From NCBI RefSeq assembly GCF_902459725.1, contig NZ_CABPSH010000008.1, forward strand, positions 124,001 to 188,000: a stretch of DNA of 64,000 nt, in the 5' to 3' direction. Positions 55,795-64,000 of the stretch are shown here, in pieces; within the stretch, counting starts at the first letter, position 1, and the number at the start of each line of letters is the position of its first letter. The notes below the pieces were generated by a model. It saw only the letters and a program-made list of their open reading frames with translations. It did not search any database and was not told the DNA's origin. The position numbers and the translations under genes are program-made. This DNA comes from Pandoraea eparura. Lineage in GTDB: Bacteria > Pseudomonadota > Gammaproteobacteria > Burkholderiales > Burkholderiaceae.

Positions 55795-56823
55795 CTATCC
55801 CTTGAATCGCTGTGTGAAGGCGACAAACTCGTCGAGCTTCGCGCGCGCCGCGCCGCTGGCGATCGATTCGCGCGCCAACCGAATCCCATCGCCGATCGAT
55901 GCCGCACGGTTGGCTGCATACAGCGCGGTACCGGCGTTGAGCGCGACGATCTCGCGCGCGGTGCCCGGCTTGTTGTCGAGTGCGTCGATCAGCATCGCCT
56001 TCGATTCGTCGGCGCTGCCGACCTTCAGGCCGCGATTGCTCACCATCTGCAGGCCGAAGTCTTCCGGGTGAATCTCGTACTCGGTGACCTTGCCGTCCTT
56101 CAGTTCGCCCACCAGCGTCGCGGCGCCGAGCGACACTTCGTCCATGCCGTCCTTGCCGTAGACCACGAGCACGTGTTCGGCGCCCAGACGCTGCATCACG
56201 CGCACCTGGATACCGACCAGATCAGGGTGGAATACGCCCATCAACTGATTCGGCGCGCCGGCCGGATTGGTCAGCGGCCCGAGAATGTTGAAGATCGTGC
56301 GCACGCCCATTTCCTTGCGCACGGCCGCCACGTTCTTCATCGCCGGGTGGTGGTTCGGCGCGAACATGAAGCCGATGCCGACTTCACGCAGACATTCGGC
56401 GACCTGCTCGGGCGAGAGCATGATGTTCACGCCCAGCGCTTCGAGCACGTCGGCGCTGCCCGACTTGGAACTCACGCCACGGTTGCCGTGCTTGGCGACC
56501 TTCGCGCCGGCGCCTGCCGCCACGAACATCGAGGCGGTGGAGATGTTGAAGGTATGCGACACATCGCCGCCGGTGCCCACGATGTCGACGAAATGCTCGC
56601 CGGGGGGCGCGTCGACGTGGTTGGCGAATTCGCGCATCACTTGCGCGGCCGCTGCGATTTCGCCGATGGTTTCCTTCTTCACGCGCAGGCCGGTGATGAT
56701 GGCCGCGCACATGACCGGCGAAATCTCGCCCTTCATGATGAGACGCATCAGGTGCAGCATCTCGTCGTGGAAGATTTCACGGTGCTCGATGGTGCGTTGC
56801 AGGGCTTCTTGCGGGGTAATCAT
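55795..56823 (-). CDS. trpD: anthranilate phosphoribosyltransferase
   Basis: 342-residue TrpD, joining anthranilate and PRPP. The glycine-rich PRPP loop reads [14 protein letters not shown] near residue 83-96 (Val-Ser where most have Gly-Ala), followed by [15 protein letters not shown] near 110. The C-terminal half is complete. The 72-nt gap to trpG is on the same strand and the two are cotranscribed. Confidence 0.97.
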   Translation of the reverse strand: MITPQEALQRTIEHREIFHDEMLHLMRLIMKGEISPVMCAAIITGLRVKKETIGEIAAAAQVMREFANHVDAPPGEHFVDIVGTGGDVSHTFNISTASMFVAAGAGAKVAKHGNRGVSSKSGSADVLEALGVNIMLSPEQVAECLREVGIGFMFAPNHHPAMKNVAAVRKEMGVRTIFNILGPLTNPAGAPNQLMGVFHPDLVGIQVRVMQRLGAEHVLVVYGKDGMDEVSLGAATLVGELKDGKVTEYEIHPEDFGLQMVSNRGLKVGSADESKAMLIDALDNKPGTAREIVALNAGTALYAANRAASIGDGIRLARESIASGAARAKLDEFVAFTQRFKG

Positions 56824-56895
56824 GGCTGGGTCTCTTGTCGGTCGGATCGGCTCGGGTGGCGCAATTGGCTTGCGCGGCTCGCTCGGGTCATGCGC

Positions 56896-57483
56896 TCATG
56901 CGGCCTGCGCCACGCGCGGCGCGGCTTGCAGGAAATTGCGCAGCACGTCGTGGCCGTGCTCCGACAGGATCGACTCAGGGTGGAACTGAACGCCCTCGAC
57001 ATCGAGTGTCTTGTGACGCACGCCCATGATTTCGCCGTCGTCCGTCCAGGCGGTGACTTCGAGGCAGTCGGGCAGCGATGCGCGCTCGATGGCCAGCGAG
57101 TGATAACGCGTGACGGTAAAGCGCTTGGGCAGATTCGCGAACACGCCTTGTTGCGTGGTCTCGATCTCGCTCACCTTGCCGTGCATGATTTGCTGGGCGC
57201 GCACGACCTTGCCGCCGAAGGCTTCGCCGATCGCCTGATGGCCGAGGCAGACGCCCAGGATCGGGATCTCGCCGGCGAAGCGCTTGAGCACGTCGAGCGT
57301 GATGCCCGCGTTGGCCGGACAGCTCGGGCCCGGCGAGAGGCAGATGCGCTCGGGGGCGAGTTCGGCGATGGCGTCGAGCGTGATTTCGTCGTTGCGAAAG
57401 ACCCGCACGTCTTCGCCCAGTTCACCGAAGTACTGGACGATGTTGTAGGTAAACGAGTCGTAGTTGTCGATCATCAGCAGCAT
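56896..57483 (-). CDS. trpG: anthranilate synthase component II (glutamine amidotransferase)
   Basis: 195-residue class-I glutamine amidotransferase that supplies ammonia to TrpE (and often PabB). The catalytic Cys is in G-V-C-L-G-H-Q near residue 80 and the His-Glu in F-H-P-E-S near 170. It is the first gene of the operon; 133 nt upstream lies the short Trp-rich leader ORF. trpE, which usually sits directly upstream of trpG in this group, is not present here. Confidence 0.96.
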   Translation of the reverse strand: MLLMIDNYDSFTYNIVQYFGELGEDVRVFRNDEITLDAIAELAPERICLSPGPSCPANAGITLDVLKRFAGEIPILGVCLGHQAIGEAFGGKVVRAQQIMHGKVSEIETTQQGVFANLPKRFTVTRYHSLAIERASLPDCLEVTAWTDDGEIMGVRHKTLDVEGVQFHPESILSEHGHDVLRNFLQAAPRVAQAA

Positions 57484-57701
57484 GATGGTCCCTGTTCGTC
57501 GGGTGACAAAGGATTGTCGAACGCATGAGATTTGCGAATTCCCCCTGAGCGTGCCCCCACATTGAGTTCGCGATCCGCGGGGGAGGGCGCTATGGGGATG
57601 AGATGGACGTGGCGGGTTACCGCCACCAGCGCAGGGCGGCGGTCAGAGGCGACCAGAGGAGGGGGGAAGACTGAAGCGACTTCATAGTGACGACGATTGT
57701 A
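57484..57701 (-). promoter_or_regulatory. trp operon leader region (probable attenuator)
   Basis: Transcript leader of trpG. It holds an extended -10 TG-N-TACAAT (57704-57696), a 22-codon leader ORF, and a pause-type hairpin GTGGCGG/CCGCCAC (57609-57626) that includes the tandem Trp codons and the leader stop. Downstream are a C-rich block (complement of 57579-57587) and two G5 blocks (complement of 57541-57545 and 57554-57558) that could pair alternatively. No U-tract follows, so the exact terminator is not clear. Confidence 0.65.
57617..57685 (-). CDS. trp leader peptide
   Basis: 22-residue leader ORF from ATG 57685 to TAA at 57619-57617. It starts M-K-S-L-Q and contains three Trp codons: one at residue 11 and a tandem pair at residues 20-21, followed by Arg and stop. 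A Trp-Trp pair next to the stop is the classic mark of trp attenuation. There is no ribosome site, and the -10 box ends only 11 nt upstream, so the message should be nearly leaderless, as known for trp leaders in some alphaproteobacteria. The pair of Trp codons lies in the first arm of a 7-bp hairpin. Confidence 0.72.
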   Translation of the reverse strand: MKSLQSSPLLWSPLTAALRWWR

Positions 57702-57975
57702 GCAGTATCTGCGGGGTGTCGTGGGCGGGGCGGCGCAAAAAGCGGTCATTCGGCGGGTTTCTCGCGCGATCGAGCCATTTTTCGCAAGAATGCACGTGTC
57801 CCGGCGGCGGTCGTTCGACGATTCTGCAATGTCTGGCGGGGTCCCGCGCCGGGGCCGTCCGAGGGGCCGCCCACAGACGCTCGACCCGCGCGGCACCGGT
57901 GCGTGCCGCCGCAGCCAACGTTCGCGCGGCGCTCGGTGCACGCGCGACACACTTCGGTACAGACGTCGATGACGC
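57702..57975. other. gap between tlpA-type gene and the trp leader
   Basis: 274 nt without a gene. GCGGCAC/GTGCCGC (57890-57909) is a possible 3'-end hairpin for the dsbD-tlpA transcript but has no T-tract. Confidence 0.4.
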
Positions 57976-58806
57976 TCAGCGCGCCGGCGGTGTCTGAGAT
58001 TGATGAAGGCGTCCATGCAGCGTATCGCGCAGACGCGCCGCGCTCAGTTCGCCCAGATGCGCATCGACGAGACGCCCCTGCGTATCGAAGAACAACGTCG
58101 TCGGCAGGGCGCGGGCCCCGGCCGCCTGCAGGGTTTGCGAGGCCGGGTCGAGCAGCAGGTGATCGAAGCGCAGGCCTTGCGACTGCACGAACGCGTCGAC
58201 CGTATGCGGGGCTTCGCCCTGATTGATCATCAGGAATTTCACGCCGGGATAGTCCGCCTGCGCCTTTTCCAGCACGGGCATTTCACGACGGCACGGTGGG
58301 CACCAGCTCGCCCACAGATTGATCGCGACGGGGCTGCCGCGATACGCGTCGAGCGCGACGGGCCGGCCGTCGGTCGTCGCGAGCGTGAGCGACGGCAGCG
58401 GCGGGGCGGCGCGCTGCACGGCGCTCAGCCCCACTTGTGCAGCGCCCCAGAGCGCCACGCCCGCGACGAAGCCACGCAGCATCGGGCGACGCTGTGCTGG
58501 GTGACGGCGCACACGCCACAGCGCCCAGCCCAGCGCGACGGGCAGCCCGACCCAGACCGTAAACCCGCCGTCGCCGATCGCGATGATGGAAAGCGGTGCC
58601 GCGGCGTAGTCCGGCCACCAGCGCAGCACGTAGGCGGCGCGCGCGGCAAGCAGGCCGACGAAGAGCGCGTCGAGTAGCACGCTCGCCGCCGAGCGGCGCG
58701 CCGAGGCGTCTGTGCCACGCGGGAGACAGCGCGCGACGAGCCACGCCAACAAGGCCGCCGCAGCCACGGCGACCGTCTGCACGGAAAACGGGCCAAGCGT
58801 GGTCAT
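57976..58806 (-). CDS. membrane-anchored TlpA-type thiol:disulfide reductase
   Basis: 276-residue two-part protein. Residues about 1-125 contain four hydrophobic segments resembling the prolipoprotein diacylglyceryl transferase/DUF-type membrane module; the rest (about 135-270) is a TlpA-like thioredoxin domain facing the periplasm with the active site W-C-P-P-C near residue 169-173. The R-A-L-P-T-T-L-F-F cis-Pro segment is present. Its ATG overlaps the dsbD stop by 4 nt, so it is coupled to DsbD, which probably keeps it reduced. Cytochrome c maturation or copper-site assembly are likely client processes (inference). Confidence 0.88.
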   Translation of the reverse strand: MTTLGPFSVQTVAVAAAALLAWLVARCLPRGTDASARRSAASVLLDALFVGLLAARAAYVLRWWPDYAAAPLSIIAIGDGGFTVWVGLPVALGWALWRVRRHPAQRRPMLRGFVAGVALWGAAQVGLSAVQRAAPPLPSLTLATTDGRPVALDAYRGSPVAINLWASWCPPCRREMPVLEKAQADYPGVKFLMINQGEAPHTVDAFVQSQGLRFDHLLLDPASQTLQAAGARALPTTLFFDTQGRLVDAHLGELSAARLRDTLHGRLHQSQTPPAR

Positions 58807-60713
58807 GCGGCCCCCGCGGCGTCGAGATGGCGCAGGAAGCTGCGCGCATCCAGTTCGCCGACCATGCGCTGGGCGCGCACCTCCGTGCCGTTCGCATCGA
58901 TGAGAATGAGCGTGGGCGGGCCGAGCACTCCCCAGCGCTTCATCAGGGCCTGGTCGATCGTGTCGTTTTTCGTCACGTCAGGGCGCAGCACCTGCATTCT
59001 GGCGAGGCGCGCGGCGACCGTCGGATCCCCGAACACATTGCGCTCGATGACATGGCAGCTCACGCACCAGTCGGCGTAGAAGTCGATCAGCGTCCATTGA
59101 CCGTTCGCGGCCGCCTGGGCGAGGCGGGCATCGACATCCTCCGCCGACTTGACGCTCACGTATTCGAACGGCTTGCCGCCTTGCGGGGCCGCGCCATTCG
59201 CAAAGGCCGTGCTCGCCCGTGCGAGAGGGCTTAGCACGGCGTCGCTGCCGGACGCCGCGCCCACGAGCATCAGCACCGACCAGATGCCGGCCAACGCCGA
59301 CGCGAACAGCAGTGTCCATCCCGGCGACCGACCGCGCATCGCCCACGCCCACGCGCCAAGACCGACGGCGAGCCCGAGGCCGAGCGCGCCCCACAGCATC
59401 AGGCTGACGCTGCCGGGCAGGAAGCGGCTCAACATCAGGATCGCCATGCCCGTCATGACATACGCGAACGCGAACCGCACGCGCACCATCCACGCCCCCG
59501 GACGCGGCAGAATCCGCGCGCCGAACAGGGCGATGGCCAGCAACGGCAGTCCCATGCCGACACCCAGCGCGAACAGCGCGATGCCCCCTGTCCACGCATT
59601 ACCGGTCTGGCCGATGTACAGCAGCGCGCCGGCCAGCGGGGCCGTCATGCACGGACCGACGAGCAGCGCCGAGAGGAACCCGAGCGCAGCCGCCCCGGCG
59701 AGGCTGCCGCCGGGACGCGACTGCCCCGTGGCGTTGAGTCGATGGGTCACGAAGGCCGGCAGACGCAGCTCGAACAGCCCGAACAACGAGGCGGCCAGTA
59801 CCAGGAAGAGGCCTGCGAACGCGCCGAGCAGCCAGGGCGATTGCAGCGTCGCCTGCAAGTTCGCGCCGGCCAGGCCCGCCGCGACGCCCACCGACGCATA
59901 CGTCAGCGCCATCGCCAGCACGTACGACAGCGAGAGTGCGAGCGCGCGCAACGGCGCCGGACGATTGCCCACGATCATCGTCGAGACGATAGGGATCATC
60001 GGCAGCGTGCACGGCGTGAAGGCGAGCAGCAAGCCGAAGCCGAAGAACAGTAGCGTGCCGGTGATAGGGCCCAGCGAGGCGAGTCGTTGTGCCGCCGCCT
60101 GGTCCTGTGCGAGCGGCGTGGCGGGCGCGGCGTTATCGTCGGCGGGCGTTGCAGAAGTTGTGGGAGTCGCGGGGGGATAAGGGGGCACCGGGCTGACGGA
60201 GGCAAGCGAGGCGGCAGAGGCATCGGGACTGGCCGATGTGGGCGGGATGGCCGGGATGGTCGGGATGAGAGTGCCCGAGGCCAGACTGGCAGGCAAGGCG
60301 ATCGTCATCGTTTGCGGCGGATAGCAGATGCCGGCATCGGCGCAGCCTTGCCAGTGCAGCGTCACCGGACCGGGCGTCGTTGCAGGCAGGTGCAAGCGCA
60401 ATGCATCACCGGTATAGATCTCGGTCTCGCCGAAGAACTCGTCCGTGTGTGTCGACCCTGCCGAGAGCGTCAGTGCCACGGGGCTGCCCGACGCATCCTC
60501 CGCGCGCAGCGAATGACGATAAACGTAATAGTCCTTGGCAACATGGCCGACAACGTCGAACCGGCCATCAACGTGACTGACCGGGGCCAGCGTCAGCACC
60601 TGCGACGCCTCCAGGAATTTCGGCGTGATCTGCCAGGGCAAGGCATCGGCGGTGCGCATCGCGCCGAGCGCACCGAGCAAAGTCACAAAAATGAAAAAAG
60701 CACGACGTAGCAA
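58803..60713 (-). CDS. dsbD: thiol:disulfide interchange protein DsbD
   Basis: 636-residue DsbD that passes electrons from cytoplasmic thioredoxin to the periplasm. A signal peptide is followed by the alpha domain with its Cys pair (W-Q-G-C-A-D-A-G-I-C-Y, about 107-114), a Pro/Thr/Ser-rich linker, eight membrane helices (P-C-T-L-P-M-I-P near 235 and G-P-C-M-T-A-P near 355 carry the transmembrane Cys), and the C-terminal gamma thioredoxin domain with D-W-C-V-S-C-H near residue 550. All six Cys are present. Clients here include DsbC and the TlpA-type protein. Confidence 0.95.
   Translation of the reverse strand: MLRRAFFIFVTLLGALGAMRTADALPWQITPKFLEASQVLTLAPVSHVDGRFDVVGHVAKDYYVYRHSLRAEDASGSPVALTLSAGSTHTDEFFGETEIYTGDALRLHLPATTPGPVTLHWQGCADAGICYPPQTMTIALPASLASGTLIPTIPAIPPTSASPDASAASLASVSPVPPYPPATPTTSATPADDNAAPATPLAQDQAAAQRLASLGPITGTLLFFGFGLLLAFTPCTLPMIPIVSTMIVGNRPAPLRALALSLSYVLAMALTYASVGVAAGLAGANLQATLQSPWLLGAFAGLFLVLAASLFGLFELRLPAFVTHRLNATGQSRPGGSLAGAAALGFLSALLVGPCMTAPLAGALLYIGQTGNAWTGGIALFALGVGMGLPLLAIALFGARILPRPGAWMVRVRFAFAYVMTGMAILMLSRFLPGSVSLMLWGALGLGLAVGLGAWAWAMRGRSPGWTLLFASALAGIWSVLMLVGAASGSDAVLSPLARASTAFANGAAPQGGKPFEYVSVKSAEDVDARLAQAAANGQWTLIDFYADWCVSCHVIERNVFGDPTVAARLARMQVLRPDVTKNDTIDQALMKRWGVLGPPTLILIDANGTEVRAQRMVGELDARSFLRHLDAAGAA
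60241..60269 (-). repeat. 9-nt repeat in the DsbD linker
   Basis: GGGATGGCC-type units repeat three times in frame and code I-P-T-I-P-A-I-P in the linker between the alpha domain and the membrane part of DsbD. Confidence 0.5.
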
Positions 60714-60885
60714 ATCTGTTCTCCTGCGGAAATCCCGAAGCAGGCAAGAGTGTGGCCCACGCCGATTAACCGAGAATTAAGGCTTGAGTCAGGTGTGGGA
60801 GATACGCCGACACACGCAGGATCGCCGTCCAATTCATTACGCAAAGTACGTAACATGGCGCGGTATTCACAAGAGGTGGGCAATC

Positions 60886-61551
60886 GTGCGAGTGCTGTTG
60901 GTGGAAGACGACGACTTGATTGCGAGCGGCATTGTCGCGGGGCTGGGGGCGCTGGGCATTGCGGTCGAGCCTGCCGCGTGCGGCACGGCGGCGGTGGCGG
61001 CGCATGCGGAGAATACGTTCGATGCGCTGGTGCTCGATCTGGGCTTGCCCGATGGCGATGGCCTTGACGTGCTGGCCGAGATTCGCGCGGTCGAGCGAGA
61101 CATTCCTGTCCTGATCCTGACGGCGCGCGACGGCATCGAGCACCGCATTGCCGGCTTGAATGGCGGCGGTGACGACTACATGGTCAAGCCGTTCGACCTG
61201 CGCGAGTTGGCGGCGCGACTGCATGCCTTGAATCGCCGCGTGCAGGGGCGCGCGGCGCCCGTCATCGAAGCGGGCCCACTGCGGCTGGAGCCGGCGAACG
61301 GATTGGCGTGGCTAGACGGCGAGCCGGTCGCGCTGTCGCGCAAGGAGGTCGACTTGCTGGCGCATCTGGCGAGCGGTCGGGGACGGTGGCTCACGCCCGA
61401 CATGTTGCACGAGCGGCTGTACGGGTTGACCGAGCGACTGGGCAGCAACGCGTTGAACGTGCACATTCACAACGTGCGTCGCAAGTTGGGTGGCGATGCC
61501 ATTCAGACGGCGCGTGGCCTTGGCTACCGTCTGGGATGGTCGCTGTCATGA
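60886..61551 (+). CDS. OmpR-family response regulator
   Basis: 221-residue two-component regulator. The receiver domain (1-115) has the acidic pair E-D-D near residue 7 and the phosphoacceptor in L-V-L-D-L-G-L-P-D-G near 51; the winged-helix domain (about 130-221) ends in G-L-G-Y-R-L. Start GTG 60886 is preceded by AAGAGGTGGG. It overlaps the sensor kinase by 4 nt. The group resembles QseB/PmrA-type regulators. It is divergent from dsbD; targets are unknown, but the 3' neighbour is an ABC exporter gene. Confidence 0.92.
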   Translation: MRVLLVEDDDLIASGIVAGLGALGIAVEPAACGTAAVAAHAENTFDALVLDLGLPDGDGLDVLAEIRAVERDIPVLILTARDGIEHRIAGLNGGGDDYMVKPFDLRELAARLHALNRRVQGRAAPVIEAGPLRLEPANGLAWLDGEPVALSRKEVDLLAHLASGRGRWLTPDMLHERLYGLTERLGSNALNVHIHNVRRKLGGDAIQTARGLGYRLGWSLS

Positions 61552-63068
61552 GTCTTCGTTTGCGGGCGGTGTTGATCGCGGGTGTGGCGCTCGTCGTGCT
61601 CTGGGCGGTGGTGGCGGGTTGGATGATGCGCGGGGTGCAAGCCAATCTTGACCGGGCGCTCGATGAGCGTCTCGCAATGTCGGCGCGAATGGTGTCGGGG
61701 CTGTTGGCGCGCGCCGAACTATCGCCGCTGGCATCGGGCGCTGGCCGGGCGGATTGGGGCGATGTCATCCGTGTGGGCACCGACGACGCGATGGCGTGCG
61801 AGATTCGTTCGGTGCATGGCGCAGTGCTCGCGCGCACCGACGGCGGGCCGCAGTCGGCCGAGCGGTCGCTGCCGCTCGGCTTCAGCACGATGGACTTCGA
61901 AGGCAAGCGCTGGCGCATCTACGTGTTGCAGGACGATCGCGGGTATCAGGTGATGACGGCCGACGGACTCGAAAAGCGGGCGGCGCTCACGGGCGCATTG
62001 CTGCGCGCGGTGGGGGTGCCGTTCATGATCGCGGTGGTGGGGGGGCTGATGGCGTTGTGGGTCGGCATCGGTCGCGGGTTGTCGCCGTTGGAGACCTTGC
62101 GATCGGCGTTGCGCCGCAAGCATGCCGACGACACCGCGCCTATCGACCTGGGACGGGCGCCGACCGAGCTGCGTCCGGTTGTCTCCGCGGTAAACGGCCT
62201 GCTTGCGCGATTAACGCAGGCGTTGGCGTATCAGCGGGCGTTCACCGACGCGGCGGCGCATGAACTGCGCACGCCGTTGACTGCGGTCGACACGCACTTG
62301 CAGGTGGCGGAAATCACCCGGGGGGAGCCAGCTCGGCGGGCGTTGCATCGGGCGGGGGTGGGCGTGCGCCGTTTGCGGCATACGCTGGATCAGATGCTGA
62401 CACTCGCGCGAGCGGAGGCGCCTGCGCATTCGCCGGACGAGTGCACGTCGGTGCGCGAGGTGTTGGTGGACGTCATTGCCGCATGGGAAGCGACGGATCG
62501 GGGCCTCGTTCCGCTGCGAGTTGGGTCGCTGTCCGAGTGGCGGAATGGAGCCCCGGTCCGTCGTGGCGCACCTCGGATTGCATTCAGCATGTCGTGCAAC
62601 GACGGGGCCACGCCGATGTCTCGCTCGATGCTTGGCACGGCGGTGCGCAATCTCGTGGATAACGCGCTGCGGTACTCTCCGGCCGAACGTTCGATCGACG
62701 TGACGGTAGGGATGGACGAACACGGTCAGCGGTACTGCATCGTGGTGGCCGACCGAGGCCCGGGCCTGGCGCCCGAGCAGACGACGCGACTGGGCCAGCG
62801 CTTCTGGCGAGGCGATCAGGGCAGGCAGCAGGGCGAGGGGGCGGGCTTGGGCATTTCCATCGTGCAGGCCATTGCATCGCGCTTTGGCGCCACGCTTGAG
62901 TTTGCGCCTCGCGATGGGGGCGGCTTGCTGGCGCGACTGTCCGTGCCCGTGGGGCGATGCGCGGCACCCACGGCACCCGTCGCGCCCATCACGCCCATCG
63001 CGCCCATCGCACCTTTTGCACCTTTTGCATCTTCGACACCGGTAGCCCCCGTTATGCCATCAGACTGA
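61548..63068 (+). CDS. sensor histidine kinase with a Pro-rich C-terminal tail
   Basis: 506-residue kinase partner of the response regulator. TM1 is at about 8-27, a periplasmic sensor region follows to about 150, TM2 is at about 155-178, then a HAMP-like stretch. The H box is A-H-E-L-R-T-P-L near residue 240, the N box N-L-V-D-N-A-L-R-Y near 368, and G boxes D-R-G-P-G-L and G-A-G-L-G-I-S follow, so catalysis should be normal. The last 40 residues are an unusual Ala-Pro-Ile/Phe repeat. The stop overlaps the convergent ABC permease gene by 17 nt. Confidence 0.92.
   Translation: MSLRLRAVLIAGVALVVLWAVVAGWMMRGVQANLDRALDERLAMSARMVSGLLARAELSPLASGAGRADWGDVIRVGTDDAMACEIRSVHGAVLARTDGGPQSAERSLPLGFSTMDFEGKRWRIYVLQDDRGYQVMTADGLEKRAALTGALLRAVGVPFMIAVVGGLMALWVGIGRGLSPLETLRSALRRKHADDTAPIDLGRAPTELRPVVSAVNGLLARLTQALAYQRAFTDAAAHELRTPLTAVDTHLQVAEITRGEPARRALHRAGVGVRRLRHTLDQMLTLARAEAPAHSPDECTSVREVLVDVIAAWEATDRGLVPLRVGSLSEWRNGAPVRRGAPRIAFSMSCNDGATPMSRSMLGTAVRNLVDNALRYSPAERSIDVTVGMDEHGQRYCIVVADRGPGLAPEQTTRLGQRFWRGDQGRQQGEGAGLGISIVQAIASRFGATLEFAPRDGGGLLARLSVPVGRCAAPTAPVAPITPIAPIAPFAPFASSTPVAPVMPSD
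62966..63030 (+). repeat. 9-nt simple repeat coding the kinase tail
   Basis: Units like GCGCCCATC and GCACCTTTT follow each other in frame and code P-I-A-P-I-A-P-F-A-P-F type sequence at the C-terminus of the sensor kinase. Confidence 0.7.
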
Positions 63069-64000
63069 GCGTACGACGAAACCGTTGCAGCGAGATGGCG
63101 AAGAACACGGCGCCGATGAGTGCGAGCGCCACGAACTGCACCCACACGACGCCGATCCCGGCCCCCCGGAACAGGATGGCCTGACCGAGCTCGACGAAAT
63201 GCGTGGTGGGCGCGGCCAGCATGAGGTCCTTCACCACCGTCGGCATACTTTCGCGCGGCGTGTTCGCGCCCGAGAGCATTTCCAGCGGCAGTAGCACCAG
63301 AATCAGCAACATGCCGAACTGCGGCATCGAACGCGCGAGCGTCGCGAGGAAGATCCCCATCGACGTGGTGGCGAACAGGTGCAGCGTCGCGCCCAACAGG
63401 AACAGCGCCACCGATCCGCCGATCGGCACATGCAGCGCGCCGCTCACGATCAGCCATAGCGACATCGTGGCGGCGATCAGCACCACCAATCCCATCGACC
63501 AGACCTTCGCCACCATGATCTCCGTCGGCGTTACCGGCATGACGAGCAGATGCTCGATCGTGCCGTGCTCGCGCTCGCGAATGAGGGCCGCGCCGGTGAG
63601 GATGATCGAGAGCATCGTGATGTTGTTGACGATCTCCATGAGCGCGCCGAACCACGCTCGTTCCAACGTCGGGTTGAAGCGCACGCGCAACGCCAGATCG
63701 ATTGGCAGTGCCGGATTCGATCGGTAGCGCTGAAGGAATTCACGCACCTCCGCCGAGACGATCTGCTGCACATAGCCGCTGCCGGTGAACGCCTGACTCA
63801 TGCGCGTGGCGTCGACATTGAGCTGCACTTCGGCCGCGCGTCCGGCGAGCACGTCGCGCTGAAAGTTCGGCGGAATGTTCAACGCGAATGTGTACGCGCC
63901 TTCGTCCATGCCCCGGTCGACGGCGTTTGCCGTAATCATGCGCGGCACGGTGAACTGCGGCGGATAGAACGCCGAGACGATGCGCTGAGAGAGCGGCGAC
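63052..64000 (-). CDS. ABC-2 type transporter permease, N-terminus cut by window edge
   Basis: 316 codons are visible and the frame runs open to the right edge, so this is the C-terminal part of a longer protein (usually about 370-380 residues). Five hydrophobic helices lie in the C-terminal two thirds (I-M-V-A-K-V-W-S-M-G-L-V-V-L-I-A, A-L-F-L-L-G-A-T-L-H-L-F and L-L-I-L-V-L-L-P-L-E-M-L-S-G segments), after a soluble extracytoplasmic region. This is the YhhJ/YbhR type, which works with an ATPase and membrane-fusion protein as a drug or envelope exporter. Its 3' end overlaps the kinase gene by 17 nt. Confidence 0.88.
   Translation of the reverse strand, partial: SPLSQRIVSAFYPPQFTVPRMITANAVDRGMDEGAYTFALNIPPNFQRDVLAGRAAEVQLNVDATRMSQAFTGSGYVQQIVSAEVREFLQRYRSNPALPIDLALRVRFNPTLERAWFGALMEIVNNITMLSIILTGAALIREREHGTIEHLLVMPVTPTEIMVAKVWSMGLVVLIAATMSLWLIVSGALHVPIGGSVALFLLGATLHLFATTSMGIFLATLARSMPQFGMLLILVLLPLEMLSGANTPRESMPTVVKDLMLAAPTTHFVELGQAILFRGAGIGVVWVQFVALALIGAVFFAISLQRFRRTLSLMA

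Noticed and set aside
55687-57528. Plus-strand open frame of 613 codons opposite trpD and trpG
   Set aside because: Shadow frame; trpD and trpG match their families in full.

Overview
The window is GC-rich, densely coded DNA of a Burkholderiales bacterium, most likely family Burkholderiaceae. The genus Pandoraea is my best guess, from gene content and order (hemA-prfA-prmC-grxD-ubiX, a second infA, trpG-trpD-trpC, paired enhancer-binding-protein loci). It reads as ordinary chromosome. I see no insertion sequence, phage, integrase, rRNA or CRISPR.

Layout. 1-1.8 kb: an alpha/beta hydrolase (cut by the left edge) after an erythromycin-esterase-like gene. 2.2-3.4 kb: a small chemoreceptor without a ligand domain. 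3.6-8.1 kb: a (R)-3-hydroxybutyrate locus (GntP permease, dehydrogenase, cupin) divergent from its sigma54 activator, with a readable -24/-12 promoter and activator-site candidates. 8.3-15.3 kb: a quinate/shikimate/dehydroshikimate locus (porin, QuiC, AroQ, NAD-type quinate/shikimate dehydrogenase, MFS importer, TetR regulator) that should feed protocatechuate. 15.6-19.3 kb: an aldehyde dehydrogenase divergent from an AcoR-type activator, again with a sigma54 promoter and two helically phased palindromes. 19.3-30.5 kb: mixed housekeeping (creA, a tRNA-Ala/tRNA-Glu operon, a YgjP-type metalloprotein, a 17-kDa-type lipoprotein, a CBS protein, infA, an acylphosphatase-like protein, a phosphoesterase, MazG-like, ferredoxin, ettA) and a second hydroxybutyrate dehydrogenase paired with a patatin. 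30.6-35.6 kb: a four-gene chemosensory operon (double-PAS receptor, cheR, cheD, triple-CheW) without cheA or cheB. 35.6-36.7 kb: a sparse stretch with a tiny lipoprotein and a possible small RNA. 36.9-41.2 kb: the hemA operon. 41.6-52.9 kb: two GlsB-type membrane proteins, a drug-type MFS, ychF, a zinc peptidase, a UbiH-like monooxygenase, dsbC, an M61 peptidase, and LysR/azoR/pirin. 53-57.7 kb: ung with an AT-hook-bearing N-terminus, a CYTH protein, and trpGDC behind a short leader ORF rich in Trp codons. 58-60.7 kb: tlpA-type gene and dsbD. 60.9-64 kb: a two-component system and an ABC-2 permease cut by the right edge.

The most informative non-coding signals are the trp leader ORF at 57617-57685, the two sigma54 promoter/activator-site sets (6363-6630 and 17152-17270), the tRNA promoter and terminator, and a minus-strand terminator at 35915-35954 with no gene to terminate. 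The most unusual proteins are the Ung with an AT-hook-like extension, an acylphosphatase lacking the catalytic Asn, a 72-residue Cys-rich protein ending in five His, and the membrane-anchored TlpA fusion.
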